In this document: piece by piece, positions 15,516 through 24,025 of the stretch
Position numbering within the stretch: position 1 is the first letter of the stretch
Layout: each line of letters starts with the position of its first letter
Origin: a virus
Strand: one strand, 5' to 3'
DNA length: 42,398 nt
Virus record (IMG/VR): IMGVR_UViG_3300032284_000390
Span: 1 to 42,398 of that record
Notes under the pieces: generated by a model
Seen by the model: the letters and a program-made list of their open reading frames with translations, nothing else
Told to the model about the DNA's origin: nothing
The model's database searches: none
Translations under genes and position numbers: made by a program

Positions 15516-15833
15516 TTAAGACTTTGCAGCCGTTTTAGCCTTGGTAGGCTTCTTTTCCTTGGCTGGTGCAGCCGCCTTTGGTTTGGCAGGTGCCTTTGCC
15601 GCTGGCTTAGCTGCGGGGTTTGCAGCCTTTGGCTTAGCAACCTTTGGTGCTGCCATCTTAGGGGCTGTCGCTTCAACTGCCGCAGCGGTAACTGTGTTAA
15701 TCATTTCATTGATTTTTATGTTACCTGTAGCTGAATCTGCAGTATCGGTACTTTCTTTGCGATTTAGCATAGAATAAATTCCATAACCAATAGCAAGAAT
15801 AGCAACGAGAGCGATGATAGATAAAAATACCAT
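15516..15833 (-). CDS. Membrane-anchored Ala/Lys/Pro-rich protein
   Basis: The 105-residue protein has one N-terminal membrane segment (VFLSIIALVAILAIGYGIY), a short linker and a strongly basic tail of Ala, Lys and Pro repeats (about 58-105) that resembles histone H1-like or AlgP-type tails. Such tails bind nucleic acid or other polyanions. The gene is a single unit with a consensus promoter and a strong terminator, so it may be made early and in quantity. A role in tethering phage DNA or host nucleoid to the membrane is speculation. Confidence 0.65.
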   Translation of the reverse strand: MVFLSIIALVAILAIGYGIYSMLNRKESTDTADSATGNIKINEMINTVTAAAVEATAPKMAAPKVAKPKAANPAAKPAAKAPAKPKAAAPAKEKKPTKAKTAAKS

Positions 15834-15867
15834 AGTATAATACTCCTTTGTAGATATCTACTATATG

Positions 15868-15896
15868 ATTATATATGTAGTTTATCTACGTGTCAA
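15868..15896 (-). promoter_or_regulatory. Consensus sigma70 promoter
   Basis: TTGACA, 17-base spacer, TATAAT on the minus strand: both boxes match the consensus exactly. It drives the gene at 15516-15833. Confidence 0.85.
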
Positions 15897-15899
15897 TAA

Positions 15900-16211
15900 T
15901 TATTTTCCGTATGGCATACCATAACGATTAAATGCTTCTTTCCAAAAAGTAGTATAGATGTCATTTTTTACATCTTCCTGCATTTTCTTGAAATGTGCCC
16001 CGTTAATAAAACTTTCTACAGTCTTAGACATTTCATTAGCAATAGTTCCAAATGCACTTGTAGTTGCTTTGTAGGCTTCTTTAGTGTATTCTGTCTGAGC
16101 ATCAACAAATCCATTGAGACTCTTGGCTACTACTTCATTAGGAACCATAACTTTAACCGCAGTTTTCTTAGCGGTTTGTACGGTATCAATAAATTCATTT
16201 ACATCAAACAT
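15900..16211 (-). CDS. Phasin-like protein
   Basis: From the ATG at 16211 the protein has 103 residues, starts MFDVNEFIDTVQTAKK and is helical with repeated Lys, Ala, Thr and Ser, including FVDAQTEYTKEAYKATTSAFG, which is phasin-like in pattern. Phasins coat polyhydroxyalkanoate granules. The ATG at 16211 has a strong AAGGAG site; an in-frame ATG at 16274, overlapping the stop of the upstream gene, would add 21 residues and cannot be excluded. Function in a phage is unknown. Confidence 0.6.
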   Translation of the reverse strand: MFDVNEFIDTVQTAKKTAVKVMVPNEVVAKSLNGFVDAQTEYTKEAYKATTSAFGTIANEMSKTVESFINGAHFKKMQEDVKNDIYTTFWKEAFNRYGMPYGK

Positions 16212-16273
16212 GGCGTTCTCCTTTTTTGTTCCATGATTTATAATTTCTAGTTCGTCTACAGTATACGGCATCA

Positions 16274-16459
16274 TTAGTAATACACCCTTCCATTTCTTTT
16301 ATCCCATTCACTCTGAAGATACTCTAAGTGAGTGCGGTCGGTCGCCTGATTTAAAAATTTTATCATTTCACGACGTTGCGCTTCTTCTTCTGTTTCTGTT
16401 ATGTAGTGATAAAAAGATTTAAAAGCATTTACTATATGATCAATTATATTTTTTAACAT
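16274..16459 (-). CDS. Small DUF3563-like protein
   Basis: The ATG at 16459 (MLKNIIDHIV) has AAAGGAAG at the right distance. The 61-residue protein has an N-terminal amphipathic helix and a C-terminal segment FLNQATDRTHLEYLQSEWD that resembles the short DUF3563 proteins of proteobacteria. Function is unknown. It is the first gene after a sigma70-type promoter and is coupled to the phasin-like gene by TAATG. Confidence 0.6.
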   Translation of the reverse strand: MLKNIIDHIVNAFKSFYHYITETEEEAQRREMIKFLNQATDRTHLEYLQSEWDKRNGRVYY

Positions 16460-16497
16460 GACATACTTCCTTTGTTGCATTGCAATATTATTTATTA

Positions 16498-16526
16498 TTT
16501 ATACCGCAGTGCAACAATTATGTCAA
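16498..16526 (-). promoter_or_regulatory. Sigma70-type promoter
   Basis: The minus strand reads TTGACA, 17-base spacer, TATAAA, and lies about 38 bases before the ATG at 16459. Confidence 0.75.
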
Positions 16527-16533
16527 TATTAAA

Positions 16534-17625
16534 TTAAAATAAATCTACCGATTCCCAAGGCAATCCATCCTTGCCAAAGTGACCGTAATTAGTAGTAGAA
16601 CTATAGATAGGACGGAACAAGTCAAACTTGTTGATAATACCAAGTGGTGTTAAATCAACGTTTTCACGAATCCATTTCGTCAAACCACGACTATCGCCGT
16701 TGCTTTCAACATAGAAACTCATTGGCTGTTGTAGACCAATAGCATACGATACTTGAACAGTTGCCCAATCTGCACGACCACTTGCTACAATATTCTTGGC
16801 AAGATAGCGCATCATGTATGCAGCACTACGGTCAACCTTAGTAGGGTCTTTACCACTAAATGCACCACCACCGTGTGGAGAATAACCACCGTAAGTATCA
16901 ACAATAATCTTACGACCAGTTAGACCAGTATCACCATCAGGCCCACCGATAACAAAGCGTCCAGTAGGATTGATATGAAACTCTGTGCGAGTATCAACCA
17001 AGCGGTCAGGTAGAACGCCACGAATAATTTGTCCTACACGTGAACGAACAACTTCAATATCCAATTCTTCACTGTGTTGTGTACTGCAAACTACCTTATC
17101 AATGCGGAATGGATTACTATCATCATTATATTCAATAGTAATTTGACTCTTGGCATCTGGACCAAGCCACGACTCTCCGCTTTTTCTGGCGGAACTTAGT
17201 GCCTTTACAACTTCGTGACTATAATGAATAGCACTCGGCATGTAGTTTGGTGTTTCATTACTAGCATATCCAAACATTAGTCCTTGGTCACCTGCTCCGA
17301 ATGTATCTGTGCCAAGTGCAATGTCAGCACTCTGACCATGCATTAGATTAAGAATATTTACAGTGCGCCAATCAAACCCACTTTGTTCATAACCGATATC
17401 ACGAATAGTATTAATAACAGTTGCCTCAACCAATTGTGGGTCAAGTTCACCTTTATATTCACCTGCAATAACTACCTGATTTGTAGTAACAAGTGTCTCA
17501 CATGCACAGCGATACGACTTATCCTGTGGTGTCATCATCAAATCCAGAATAGCATCACTGATAGCATCAGCTACTTTATCTGGATGGCCTTCACTTACGC
17601 TTTCGCTTGTAAAAAGATAACTCAA
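16534..17625 (-). CDS. metK: S-adenosylmethionine synthetase
   Basis: This 363-residue protein is a near-full-length MetK (E. coli 384). It carries the ATP and Met site GHPDK (13-17), the hexapeptide GAGDQG (110-115) and the phosphate loop GGGAFSGKD (252-260). It joins methionine and ATP to SAM. The start is TTG with AAGGAAAA upstream; no ATG fits the family N-terminus. It supplies SpeD and the SAM-dependent methyltransferase, and could offset loss of SAM during infection. Confidence 0.95.
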   Translation of the reverse strand: MSYLFTSESVSEGHPDKVADAISDAILDLMMTPQDKSYRCACETLVTTNQVVIAGEYKGELDPQLVEATVINTIRDIGYEQSGFDWRTVNILNLMHGQSADIALGTDTFGAGDQGLMFGYASNETPNYMPSAIHYSHEVVKALSSARKSGESWLGPDAKSQITIEYNDDSNPFRIDKVVCSTQHSEELDIEVVRSRVGQIIRGVLPDRLVDTRTEFHINPTGRFVIGGPDGDTGLTGRKIIVDTYGGYSPHGGGAFSGKDPTKVDRSAAYMMRYLAKNIVASGRADWATVQVSYAIGLQQPMSFYVESNGDSRGLTKWIRENVDLTPLGIINKFDLFRPIYSSTTNYGHFGKDGLPWESVDLF

Positions 17626-17645
17626 TTTATTTTCCTTATGTTAAG

Positions 17646-18668
17646 TTATTTGGTTAGATATTCATAGAGTTTAGTGCTTGCAAGGTTCTTCGCTTTACTC
17701 TCAACTTGGATATCAAAGTCTTCCCAGAACTCACGCACGTAATCGTTGACACGATTATTCCACATGTAATCGCTGTGTGCTCGCATGAACTGTTTCTTAA
17801 CACCACTTTCCATAAGTGCCTGATGGTCAAGATTTACTTCTGGGTCGAGACCCGCTGCAAGCTGCTCACGAGGAAGAGAATAATGCATAGTAGGACGAAC
17901 CCCCCGCCAGCTATCAATGATGCGTTTAGTGCGATCATCGGATCGTGATAAGAATACGCCTTCACGACACCAGTGATGATGTACGTCCAGAACGATAGCA
18001 AGCCTATCAGCAAGCTCAAGCGCAGAATCAATACCATAACTATTCTCCTCATTTTCAATGGTAATCAGGTTACGTGCTTCGGGTGACAGTCGGTCTAAAA
18101 CAGTTCGGATACCCGCTGCTCCCAATCTGCCAGAGATATGGACATTGATTTTAAAACCTTCACTGTGCCATGAAAGGCCGTATCCCATCCATCTTGCAAG
18201 GTCTGTGTGATACTCAAACTCGGCAATTGAGGATTCGACCACATCTGGTCTATCACTGGCAAGTACGCAAAATTGACCAGGATGAAAAGAAAGACGTACA
18301 TTATGAGTACGGGCAGCTTCGCCCACACGCTTAAGTCGTGTTTCAATTTCACGTCTAAGAGATGTATCATTCCAAAAGTAACCAAAATTAGGTTCAGTAT
18401 ATACAGGCAACACATCGCTGCCAAGGCGTACCATCCGTAATGGCTCATCAAGTTCTCCTACACGGTTAACAAGACGTAGCAGTGCATCAGTGTTGTGAAC
18501 CATAATGTCATAAAGTCGCTGTTCGGCGACAGATGTAGTTTGTCGTTTCAACCACGCTACCGTGGTTGTTTGGTTGTTGAAACGCTTGGCATCATCCTTG
18601 GGTTTAAACCCGTCAATCTGGGAAGGATGGTCAAGCCACTTGCAGCAGAAACCGATACGTTTTGTCAT
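17646..18668 (-). CDS. uvsE: UV DNA damage endonuclease (UvsE/UVDE family)
   Basis: From the ATG at 18668 the protein has 340 residues (MTKRIGFCCKWL). It shows the UVDE TIM-barrel signatures: GFCCKWL at the start, NNQTTTVAWLKRQ, RLSFHPGQFCVLASDRPDVV with metal His, TIENEENSYGID, LDVHHHWC and MRAHSDYMW. It nicks DNA 5' to UV dimers and needs divalent metal. The ATG at 18686 would lie upstream of the -10 box, so 18668 is preferred; the promoter leaves only a few bases before it, so the message may be leaderless. Confidence 0.9.
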   Translation of the reverse strand: MTKRIGFCCKWLDHPSQIDGFKPKDDAKRFNNQTTTVAWLKRQTTSVAEQRLYDIMVHNTDALLRLVNRVGELDEPLRMVRLGSDVLPVYTEPNFGYFWNDTSLRREIETRLKRVGEAARTHNVRLSFHPGQFCVLASDRPDVVESSIAEFEYHTDLARWMGYGLSWHSEGFKINVHISGRLGAAGIRTVLDRLSPEARNLITIENEENSYGIDSALELADRLAIVLDVHHHWCREGVFLSRSDDRTKRIIDSWRGVRPTMHYSLPREQLAAGLDPEVNLDHQALMESGVKKQFMRAHSDYMWNNRVNDYVREFWEDFDIQVESKAKNLASTKLYEYLTK

Positions 18669-18671
18669 ATG

Positions 18672-18702
18672 AGTATAATACCACAACTGAAGTATATGTC
18701 AA
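18672..18702 (-). promoter_or_regulatory. Sigma70-type promoter for uvsE
   Basis: TTGACA with TATACT 19 bases on (or TTATAC at 18) on the minus strand. The -35 box overlaps the stop codon of the upstream hydrolase gene and the ATG follows the -10 box by three bases. Confidence 0.5.
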
Positions 18703-19349
18703 GAGAATAATTCGGGAAATAATAGGGCGACGTGGTATTGAAAATCACCACCCAAATATGATTTTATATGTGGCATCATATGCTCTGCCAGTATATTATG
18801 ACCACGCTCGCTAAAATGGTTTGGTCTCATATCTGGGACACTACTATCCCAATTAGGCAAATCTGCTCGACTTAATGCAGTAAATCCACCACGACAATTG
18901 AACCACAATCCATATGATTGATTTATAAAATCTATATCAAATCCAGGCAAATGGATAACTTTGATGCCACGATTTTGCGCTACTCGCTGCATATCATCTA
19001 TTAATAGCTTGTAGGTAGTTTTTGCATAATCTTCATTATACAAATAATAATAATATTGTTCTGCAGCTAACACGACGTTTTTATCCATGTTATCATCATG
19101 ATTAAACGTTTTTAAATGTGGATTAATTGAGTACCGTGGATGATAGAGTCTGGAATATTCGGTATGACAGCAAATTATTACATCGGTTCTATCAATCAGG
19201 TTCATGTATTCTGTATAAATTTTATATTGGCTATGTCCAGAAAATCCACGACAGTCAACTAGAGTTAAACCACATTCCTTCACAATACGTTCGTATACGG
19301 TATTGTCATAACATTGTGCAAAACTGTCGCCTACAATAGCTACACGCAT
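18699..19349 (-). CDS. SGNH/GDSL-type hydrolase
   Basis: The 216-residue protein starts MRVAIVGDSFAQCYD, the GDS block with the nucleophilic Ser, and ends with RPNHFSERGHNILAEHM, which supplies the His of block V. Such enzymes remove or move acyl groups on glycans. It overlaps the carbamoyltransferase gene by one base (TAATG) with AAGGG as ribosome-binding site, so both may decorate the same sugar. Confidence 0.75.
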   Translation of the reverse strand: MRVAIVGDSFAQCYDNTVYERIVKECGLTLVDCRGFSGHSQYKIYTEYMNLIDRTDVIICCHTEYSRLYHPRYSINPHLKTFNHDDNMDKNVVLAAEQYYYYLYNEDYAKTTYKLLIDDMQRVAQNRGIKVIHLPGFDIDFINQSYGLWFNCRGGFTALSRADLPNWDSSVPDMRPNHFSERGHNILAEHMMPHIKSYLGGDFQYHVALLFPELFS

Positions 19350-20794
19350 TAGAACACCCTTATATTATGTAGGTTGCTAAAGTTCATGGCATCACGATAA
19401 TCGTTTACAAGCGGTTCGCCACGTATATTCAGGCTGGTATTCAACAGCATTGGGCAACCAGTTCTACGATACCATTCTTTCAGAATATTCAGAATAATAC
19501 TTGGATTACTAGCATCAACGGTTTGAACACGTGATGTTCCATCCACATGACATATTGCGGGAAACTCATTTGGCTTCTTACACTTGACTGCATACTGCAT
19601 ATAATCATAATTGTCATGATCTATATTAAAATGTTCACGTGCGTGTTCAGTTAATATAACAGGCGCAAATGGTCTAAACTTTTGACGTTGTTTAATACTA
19701 TTAACTCGATCTTTAATATCTGGACCACGTGGATCGGCAAGTAAACTACGATTTCCTAGTGCACGTGGGCCATACTCAGCACGACCATTGGCAATACCAA
19801 CGATCTCACCACGACATAAACAATCAACGACCTCGCCTACATTAATATCATTCTTAATATCATATCCAAGATAAGCATGATTTAATTTTATGTGCTTACG
19901 AGTTTTATACAACACTGCGCCTAAACTTAGTCCAGCATCTCCAGGGTTAGGAGGAACATAAACATTTTTAAAGAACTTGCCATAATGAACAAGATTGTTA
20001 GCAACACAGTTCAGTGCACAACCACCACTTAATACTAGGTTAGAACTTGTCGCATGTTTGGCTGCATACTTAATAATACCTACTAAATATTCTTCGTATA
20101 TAGATTGTGTACTTGCGGCAATATCTACATATCGCCAATCCCTATGTTGTTCTAGTAACCAACGAATACCACGATGCATATTATGCTTAACTTTAAAGTG
20201 TGGTGGATTCCATTCTTCAAATAGCATATTTTTTAATGTATGTGTATGTATTGGTTCGCCGTATGCTGCCATACCCATAAGGATGTATTCTTCTTCATTT
20301 GGTTTTAATTCTATAGCATCTGTCATAGCAGTATAGAACAATCCAATACTATCTGGATATAATTTTCTCCAAATACACCGCATATCATTCCAAATACTAA
20401 TAGTGTCCCACTCGCCTATAGCATCTATCACAATTATAGTAGCATTAGTAAATCCACTAGTATAATATCCAAGTGCAGCATGTGCACCATGGTGTGGAAC
20501 TGTTGTTATTTTAAGATGATCTAGATTGTATTTTTTAAGATAAGTTTTAGGATGTGTGTATATTGGACGCTCACCACTATATAATTTTCGTGTAGCCTTT
20601 AGTAGTGGTCGCTCACTCCATACTATTTCTGTTGGAGTTCCGTAACAATAGCAATCGCCGATTAAATCTACATTTAAATCTTTATCATTTTTTATTCGTG
20701 AATATCGCTCAGCATGAGCAGCAAAGCGTATGTTAGAATTATCGGCAAGAGTAATACTTGCATCATGATTGTTAGCGTTGATTCCTAATAACAT
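19349..20794 (-). CDS. Carbamoyltransferase (NodU/CmcH family)
   Basis: This 481-residue protein contains the family blocks: GINANNHDASITL at the start, HHGAHAALGYYTSGF (metal-binding His), MGMAAYGEP, LVLSGGCALNCVANN, and the YrdC-like C-terminal GRAEYGPRALGNRSLLADPR with RPFAPVIL. NodU-like enzymes put a carbamoyl group on a sugar hydroxyl using carbamoyl phosphate and ATP. It is co-translated with the SGNH hydrolase. The C-terminal part is slightly short but intact. A surface-glycan or virion-glycan target is inferred. Confidence 0.9.
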   Translation of the reverse strand: MLLGINANNHDASITLADNSNIRFAAHAERYSRIKNDKDLNVDLIGDCYCYGTPTEIVWSERPLLKATRKLYSGERPIYTHPKTYLKKYNLDHLKITTVPHHGAHAALGYYTSGFTNATIIVIDAIGEWDTISIWNDMRCIWRKLYPDSIGLFYTAMTDAIELKPNEEEYILMGMAAYGEPIHTHTLKNMLFEEWNPPHFKVKHNMHRGIRWLLEQHRDWRYVDIAASTQSIYEEYLVGIIKYAAKHATSSNLVLSGGCALNCVANNLVHYGKFFKNVYVPPNPGDAGLSLGAVLYKTRKHIKLNHAYLGYDIKNDINVGEVVDCLCRGEIVGIANGRAEYGPRALGNRSLLADPRGPDIKDRVNSIKQRQKFRPFAPVILTEHAREHFNIDHDNYDYMQYAVKCKKPNEFPAICHVDGTSRVQTVDASNPSIILNILKEWYRRTGCPMLLNTSLNIRGEPLVNDYRDAMNFSNLHNIRVF

Positions 20795-20884
20795 ATCAAT
20801 ATATGAATGGGTCTCGCTTACGCATTTCTCGCAATAACCGCCAACGTTTATATTTGTAAATTAAACTATCAATAAACTTAAACA

Positions 20885-22066
20885 TTACATTTTGCTCCAG
20901 CGATTTTGACCTTCACAACGGTACATACTACCATCTGGTAATATTGCTATTTCACCTGGTTCACCAATCTTTTCTGGGACAGTATCAGAAGGACCAATCA
21001 ATAGACCATTAAATCGAATTGAACCACGGATGTCAATTTCTCCGTTTGCTTTCAATGTAATCTGTTCTTTGTTATTTGTTCCCAAACTTAGATCAGTGAA
21101 TCGTGTACTACCTGCAAACATTCGTTTAGGTGCAACTTTAACAAATGATATTTCACTGTCCTCATCCCACACACTTAGCGCACCCACTGGTGATTCGGTA
21201 TTAATACCTACCTGACTATCAGTAACAACTAACGTCTCTGCTATAATTGCTTGACCCGACACAGAAAGTTCCGTCAGGTTTCCAACTTTTCTAAGATTAC
21301 TGTTAACAATCTGTGGACCTAGTGAATCATTTGCAATAATAACTCTACCGTCAGCTATCAGATTGCGCCCAGTCAAGTCTACATCTTGTGTATTATATTG
21401 TTTTAATAAATCTTTTGACACTACAGTTGATACACGCTCAACATAATTCTGTAGGGGTTGACTGTCAATTATTTCACCTAAAATTGAAAAATTACCCTCG
21501 ACCGTCAAGTTTTTTGTAAAAAGGTTATCGGCTACTAACAGATTCTCAGATGTTATATTGTCTGTTACTACGATACCATCATTTGTTATTACTAATTGTG
21601 TTTTCTCACTAGTATCGGTAATACCAGTGCTATAAAGAGAAGGTATCGTACTATTATCAAGTTGACTCGCTGGAAACTTTGCGCCAGATAAATTGATACT
21701 ACTAAATGGAATACTGGCTGCTGGAAAGTCATAACTACCAGCTACTTTATGAACTTCGCTCTGAACGCTGCTGACAATAAGTTTTGCAAAATCAGTTTGT
21801 TGTATTAAATTATTAACAGATTTGTTTCCTAAATCCATTAGATGCGTTGTTAAGATAGTGTTGACCAATTTAGTTACTTCTGCTTCAAGATCACGGTTTG
21901 CCAAAATCTGTGCTAAAACTTTATTTGTAAGATTTCCAACAACGTTGCCGATTTGTTTTTGTAGTGTATCAGCGATAACAGTGTTAAGATCAACAGACTG
22001 TAGATATGCTTCTACGCTGGCTCGTACACTTGCGGCAATTTGTTCTTCTATGTTTATATCGACCAT
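20885..22066 (-). CDS. Tail fibre/adhesin-like structural protein
   Basis: The 393-residue protein has a helical N-terminus (about 1-110), then beta-rich repeats with short hydrophobic-polar runs (TSENLLVADNLFTKNLTVEGNF, TGRNLIADGRVIIAND) typical of trimeric phage fibres, and a C-terminal part with GINTESPVGALSVWD, IDIRGSIRFNGLLIG and GEIAILPDGSMYRCEG as seen in tail-fibre tips. No chaperone or peptidase site is seen. Its start overlaps the stop of the 22773 gene. It probably takes part in host binding. Confidence 0.7.
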   Translation of the reverse strand: MVDINIEEQIAASVRASVEAYLQSVDLNTVIADTLQKQIGNVVGNLTNKVLAQILANRDLEAEVTKLVNTILTTHLMDLGNKSVNNLIQQTDFAKLIVSSVQSEVHKVAGSYDFPAASIPFSSINLSGAKFPASQLDNSTIPSLYSTGITDTSEKTQLVITNDGIVVTDNITSENLLVADNLFTKNLTVEGNFSILGEIIDSQPLQNYVERVSTVVSKDLLKQYNTQDVDLTGRNLIADGRVIIANDSLGPQIVNSNLRKVGNLTELSVSGQAIIAETLVVTDSQVGINTESPVGALSVWDEDSEISFVKVAPKRMFAGSTRFTDLSLGTNNKEQITLKANGEIDIRGSIRFNGLLIGPSDTVPEKIGEPGEIAILPDGSMYRCEGQNRWSKM

Positions 22067-22773
22067 TAAAACCTGACTGTAATTATGTGTTCGTAATTCT
22101 TCTTAAAGAACCCACGATATAACAGATTTTTCTGTATCACATATTCAGTGCCGCCAAGGTCACTACTGTATTTGGCAAGTTGCTTGAAATACATGGTGCG
22201 ACGAACACTTGGACCTAACACAGTCAAATCTTTGTGGTTCTCTATCATGTATATATAGTTCTGCCAGCTCTGACGATTATTTTTATCCAGAACGTGTTGG
22301 TCAATTACGATAAAATCACTATTGAATTGACTAATGCTAGCATCAACTTGACTTTTTTTATGAGGTGCTGAGTTTTTATAGTCTTGTAGTGTGGTAACAA
22401 GATAACCACTGGTAACTGCTTTCAGCACAACTAATAGATTTCTCTGTTCATTTTCATCTGCAGCATATGTAAAGTATTCGTCTAGTGCCAGTGTCACATC
22501 TACTGGTCTTTCAAGTTCTGATATACTATCAATGAACTCACTATTACTATGCCAAGCATACTTTAAACTTTGGTCACCGACCACATAACAAACGTAATTC
22601 TTTTCCAATAGCAGTACAAGTGGACTGAAAGTAGGGAATAGAATAGTTTTTGGAGTAATAGACAAATTGTGAAACAGTCGGTCGATGATGTCACACTTAG
22701 CTTGTGCTTGATCTATCCACCGACTGATATCAGTTATCTGCTGAATCTTCAACCAATAATCTGTATTATTCAT
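22066..22773 (-). CDS. Unknown protein linked to the fibre gene
   Basis: The 235-residue protein begins MNNTDYWLKIQQITD. It has an alternating alpha-beta pattern (KTILFPTFSPLVLLLEKNYVCYVVGDQS, VDVTLALDEYF, DFIVIDQHVLD), compatible with a Rossmann-like or methyltransferase-like fold but with no clear SAM motif. The gene is coupled to the fibre gene by TAATG, so a role in fibre assembly or modification is possible. I do not recognise the family. Confidence 0.55.
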   Translation of the reverse strand: MNNTDYWLKIQQITDISRWIDQAQAKCDIIDRLFHNLSITPKTILFPTFSPLVLLLEKNYVCYVVGDQSLKYAWHSNSEFIDSISELERPVDVTLALDEYFTYAADENEQRNLLVVLKAVTSGYLVTTLQDYKNSAPHKKSQVDASISQFNSDFIVIDQHVLDKNNRQSWQNYIYMIENHKDLTVLGPSVRRTMYFKQLAKYSSDLGGTEYVIQKNLLYRGFFKKNYEHIITVRF

Positions 22774-22782
22774 TATGCAATC

Positions 22783-22807
22783 CCACTATACCAGTAATAT
22801 TTAGTGG
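22783..22807 (-). promoter_or_regulatory. Inverted repeat enclosing a TAAATA element
   Basis: A 6-bp inverted repeat (CCACTA with TAGTGG) surrounds AATATTACTGG on the minus strand just before the gene at 22773. A promoter-operator arrangement or a leader hairpin is possible. Confidence 0.35.
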
Positions 22808-22819
22808 AAATTGCCCTTT

Positions 22820-23020
22820 TTATTTTATGAGGATACCAAAATCTTTTAGTTCTTCATATAATACGAAGTCATTGGGGATAATTTCAGATTTACCCTCTTT
22901 AATGTTCTTAACAATCTTTTGAATATCGGTATCGTTCATTGTCGTGCAACGTTTGAAACTCGCACGAATTTTCGCCCAATCAGGCGTTCCACGGTATCCC
23001 ATAACTAACATTGTGCTCAT
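22820..23020 (-). CDS. Unknown small protein, 66 residues
   Basis: This small basic protein (MSTMLVMGYRGTPDWAKIRASF) has a good ribosome-binding site (GGAG) and a sigma70-type promoter. The central part ends DIQKIVKNIKEGK. No family is recognised. It follows a terminator, so it is a single-gene unit expressed probably early. Confidence 0.55.
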   Translation of the reverse strand: MSTMLVMGYRGTPDWAKIRASFKRCTTMNDTDIQKIVKNIKEGKSEIIPNDFVLYEELKDFGILIK

Positions 23021-23043
23021 TTCAATTCTCCGTTTAGTAGTTG

Positions 23044-23072
23044 AATATACTATATATGTTTTACTTAGTCAA
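23044..23072 (-). promoter_or_regulatory. Sigma70-type promoter
   Basis: The minus strand reads TTGACT, 17-base spacer, TATATT. It stands between the terminator of the RNA gene and the 66-residue protein at 22820. Confidence 0.65.
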
Positions 23073-23094
23073 CAAAAAACCCCCGTAGGGGTTA
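23073..23094 (-). terminator. Rho-independent terminator of the structured RNA
   Basis: The minus strand reads AACCCC-TACG-GGGGTT followed by T6. It follows the closing stem of the RNA at 23098-23316. Confidence 0.8.
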
Positions 23095-23097
23095 TTT

Positions 23098-23316
23098 AAT
23101 TTTAACGGGTTGGGCGTTACTCCAACTATGCGGGTTCACTGAGCTTTGTCAAGAGGTACTGCAAACTGTGTTTAATAAACCCACCTGCCCCGCCTACTCA
23201 ATAGGTCTCTCACCTATTTGGCATCCTTGTCTCATGCCGTGCACAGCAGTAAGACTACGATTTATAGTTGCGCTCACTCTCACGTGTTTGTGTGTCTACT
23301 TTCCACACCGCCGTTA
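23098..23316 (-). ncRNA. Unknown structured small RNA, about 220 nt
   Basis: A 328-base gap without a plausible gene holds a clear RNA unit: a sigma70-type promoter at 23324-23352, ends that pair perfectly (TTTTAACGG with CCGTTAAAA) and a terminator. Between the ends lie further hairpins on the minus strand, including AATAGGT-GAGAG-ACCTATT and GGCAT with ATGCC. This layout, a closed RNA of about 220 nt, resembles abundant housekeeping RNAs. I checked the known conserved parts of RNase P RNA and SRP RNA and found none. Confidence 0.6.
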
Positions 23317-23323
23317 AAAATCT

Positions 23324-23352
23324 AATATATGATATTTACGATGCGCTGTCAA
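23324..23352 (-). promoter_or_regulatory. Sigma70-type promoter of the structured RNA
   Basis: The minus strand reads TTGACA, 17-base spacer, TATATT. The -35 box overlaps the stop codon of the gene at 23349. Confidence 0.75.
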
Positions 23353-23933
23353 GAATAATCATATTCCTCATCGTCATCGTATAGTGACTCCCCAACTGCG
23401 ACAGATGCGTTATTGTTATCATACCAATTATAATGCATTTCATTTGGCATAAGAACACGATACTCGCCCTTTCCATACATGGATATTGAAAGCATCGTCA
23501 TATCTTCTTGACTCATGATTTCAGTTATATAAAACCTACTACCACAACCACCGCCTATACTTTTAATAGGACCATGTTTAATATCAAGAGAGCTTAACGT
23601 TTCCATAAGAGATGCACCGTATTTGGTAATGATACGTGTAATACCACGCTCAGCATTACGTAACCGTATTTCATCTGCTTTGGTAAGAACCGTGAGTTTT
23701 GCACAGTTATCTTCACCAATTGTAACCAAGCAATCTTTAAACTTGATTGCACCTTTGGTTCGCACATTATCGGGAGTTTCTTTGGTGGTCCAAGGCAAGT
23801 TAGCTTCTACGTGGTCTACGTAATAAGTTTTACCCTTGGCCATAATAATCCACATTGGAATTGTAGGGTCTTCTAGGTGCTTCTTGTTAAAATGAAACAC
23901 TGCTTCTTTACATGCTATTTCTACCTATGACAT
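23349..23933 (-). CDS. Unknown phage protein with in-frame TAG at codon 3
   Basis: The frame is open to a GTG at 23900 (183 residues), but the better start is the ATG at 23933, with AGGAG nine bases upstream. From there the reading is ATG TCA TAG GTA GAA, continuing in frame into the long frame; codon 3 (23927-23925) is TAG. The GTG has only a weak AAGAAG site. A tRNA with anticodon CTA, able to read TAG, lies 93 bases upstream on the same strand. The protein (MWIIMAKGKTYYVDHVEANL, GGGCGSRFYITEIM, acidic tail) is unknown to me. Its coding status is confident, the start is not. Confidence 0.7.
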
Positions 23934-23971
23934 ATTTCAGTTCTCCTGTTTATATAGTAACCCCACTGTTG

Positions 23972-24006
23972 CGCTATTAGTTAGGGTAAGCGTGTGGGGT
24001 ATTGTT
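23972..24006 (-). other. Hairpin between the CTA tRNA and the TAG-containing gene
   Basis: On the minus strand ACCCCAC and GTGGGGT form a 7-bp stem closing a loop of about 28 bases, between the tRNA and the start of the gene with the early TAG. It might partly end transcription or control translation. Confidence 0.35.
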
Positions 24007-24025
24007 AGTAGTATTTAATAATAGT

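Noticed and set aside
23098-23316. RNase P RNA or SRP RNA
   Set aside because: GGAAAG occurs, but the conserved P4 partner (ACAGAA block) and the SRP GGAAG-type apical loop are absent.
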